This document shows positions 4,520 to 5,124 of a stretch of DNA of 5,124 nt, one piece after another. This stretch comes from Aalborgiella sp043769295. Lineage in GTDB: Bacteria; Pseudomonadota; Gammaproteobacteria; Burkholderiales; Burkholderiaceae_C. The notes under the pieces are model-generated. The model was not told the origin of the DNA. It ran no database searches and saw nothing but the letters and a program-made list of their open reading frames with translations. The position numbers and the translations under genes were made by a program. The DNA lies in contig JAYVJL010000151.1 in the NCBI GenBank assembly GCA_043769295.1, positions 1 through 5,124 on the forward strand, in the 5' to 3' direction. Position 1 is the stretch's first letter. The number at the start of each line of letters is the position of its first letter.

Positions 4520-5122
4520 TTGAACGCCATCTCTCCCACTCACCCGTTGTTGCCTGGTCTTGAAACCATTGAATTGCCCGCTGATGCGATTGAAGTGGGT
4601 CGTATTGCCGACGCGTGGGGGCTCAAAGGATGGTTCAAGGTTTTGCCGCACAGCAGCGACCCAGAGGCGCTTTTTTCCTCCAAACGCTGGTATTTGCTGC
4701 CCACCGAGCGGGGCAAACCCGCGTTTACAGGTGCGAAGCTGATGCGTGTTCGTGAGGCCAAGGTGCATTCCGACACCATCGTGGCAGTTGCGCATGAGCT
4801 GGAAGATCGCGACATGGCACAGGCCCTCAAAGGTTCGCGCATTTTTGTTCCGCGTTCAAGCTTTCCTACCGCGCCGATAGATTCGTATTACTGGGTCGAT
4901 TTGATGGGTTTGAGCGTGGTGAACCGCGAAGGCGTGGCGCTGGGTCAAGTCAAAGACCTGCTCTCTACCGGCCCGCAGACCGTGCTGGTGATTGAATACA
5001 CTGAGGATGACAACGGTGTCAGCAAAGTGCTGGAGCGCATGATTCCCTTTGTCGCACATTTTGTGGATGATGTCAGCCTAGAAGCCAAACGCATCATCGT
5101 TGACTGGCAGCCCGACTATTAA
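4520..5122 (+). CDS. rimM: Ribosome maturation factor RimM
   Basis: The 200-residue product carries the RimM N-terminal domain, with VGRIADAWGLKGWFKVLPHS at residues 26-45 and GSRIFVPRSSFP at 105-116. The C-terminal PRC-barrel domain starts at SYYWVDLMGLSVVN (122-135) and includes GQVKDLLSTGPQTVLVI and MIPFVAHFVDDVSLEAKRI (174-192), ending VDWQPDY. RimM binds uS19 and helps mature the 3' head domain of the 30S subunit. The start appears to be TTG 4520, because no ATG or GTG lies in frame upstream of the conserved region. TTG 4547 and TTG 4550 are alternatives that would still keep the whole N-terminal domain. No strong Shine-Dalgarno sequence is visible. The TAA (5120-5122) falls two bases before the window ends, with trmD expected next. 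Function is secure; the start is less so. Confidence 0.96.
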   Translation: MNAISPTHPLLPGLETIELPADAIEVGRIADAWGLKGWFKVLPHSSDPEALFSSKRWYLLPTERGKPAFTGAKLMRVREAKVHSDTIVAVAHELEDRDMAQALKGSRIFVPRSSFPTAPIDSYYWVDLMGLSVVNREGVALGQVKDLLSTGPQTVLVIEYTEDDNGVSKVLERMIPFVAHFVDDVSLEAKRIIVDWQPDY

Positions 5123-5124
5123 AG

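Noticed and set aside
4511..4842. Minus-strand frames opposite rimM
   Set aside because: They lie entirely opposite a clear RimM gene and have no family features.
1..5124. CRISPR array or toxin-antitoxin pair
   Set aside because: No regularly spaced repeats with unique spacers, and no small overlapping gene pair of recognisable type, were seen.

Overview
The window looks like a betaproteobacterial chromosome, most probably Burkholderiales and near the Comamonadaceae. This rests on the rpsP-rimM gene order, the wording of the RpsP and RimM proteins, and the style of the PiT/DUF47 remnants. No database search was possible, so the family is an inference. The window joins the end of an integrated element (about 1-2019) to a chromosomal backbone (2020-5124).

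Element side (1-2019). A frame with no recognisable family (26-541, +) is still open at the left edge and begins inside a perfect 28-bp palindrome. It converges on a tyrosine recombinase gene (580-1878, -). Between the recombinase start and the element edge lies a perfect tandem 11-bp repeat. The element ends at a 3' fragment of a tRNA-Leu(CAA) gene (2020-2078), which carries the anticodon arm, variable arm, T arm, acceptor 3' strand and CCA but no 5' half. This is what integration into a tRNA-Leu gene leaves behind. The intact tRNA copy should lie to the left, outside the window. The tRNA's strong terminator stayed with the fragment on the right (2084-2118).

Decayed phosphate-uptake region (2184-2739). 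Downstream of the terminator are about four Pho-box-like heptamers at an exact 11-bp period, then a Shine-Dalgarno-like sequence. After these come ordered, shortened pieces of a DUF47 (PhoU-like Pit accessory) gene and a PiT-family phosphate transporter gene. The pieces are separated by internal deletions, frameshifts and a stop, so the locus is a pseudogene pair with a recognisable promoter region.

Backbone (2902-5122). A short minus-strand operon encodes a PAT/MnaT-like GNAT N-acetyltransferase followed by a TM2-type membrane protein. It diverges from the translation operon rpsP-rimM (+). rpsP has a perfect TATAAT -10 box, a leader of about 165 nt with a 5' hairpin, and a good Shine-Dalgarno sequence. 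A well-formed intrinsic terminator separates rpsP from rimM and may set their expression ratio. rimM appears to start at TTG and ends just before the right edge; trmD would be the expected next gene.

I did not find a convincing new multi-gene system. The best leads are the tRNA-Leu island boundary with its divergent recombinase, the unrecognised gene and palindrome at the left edge, and the serially deleted pit/DUF47 locus behind a surviving Pho-box-like array.
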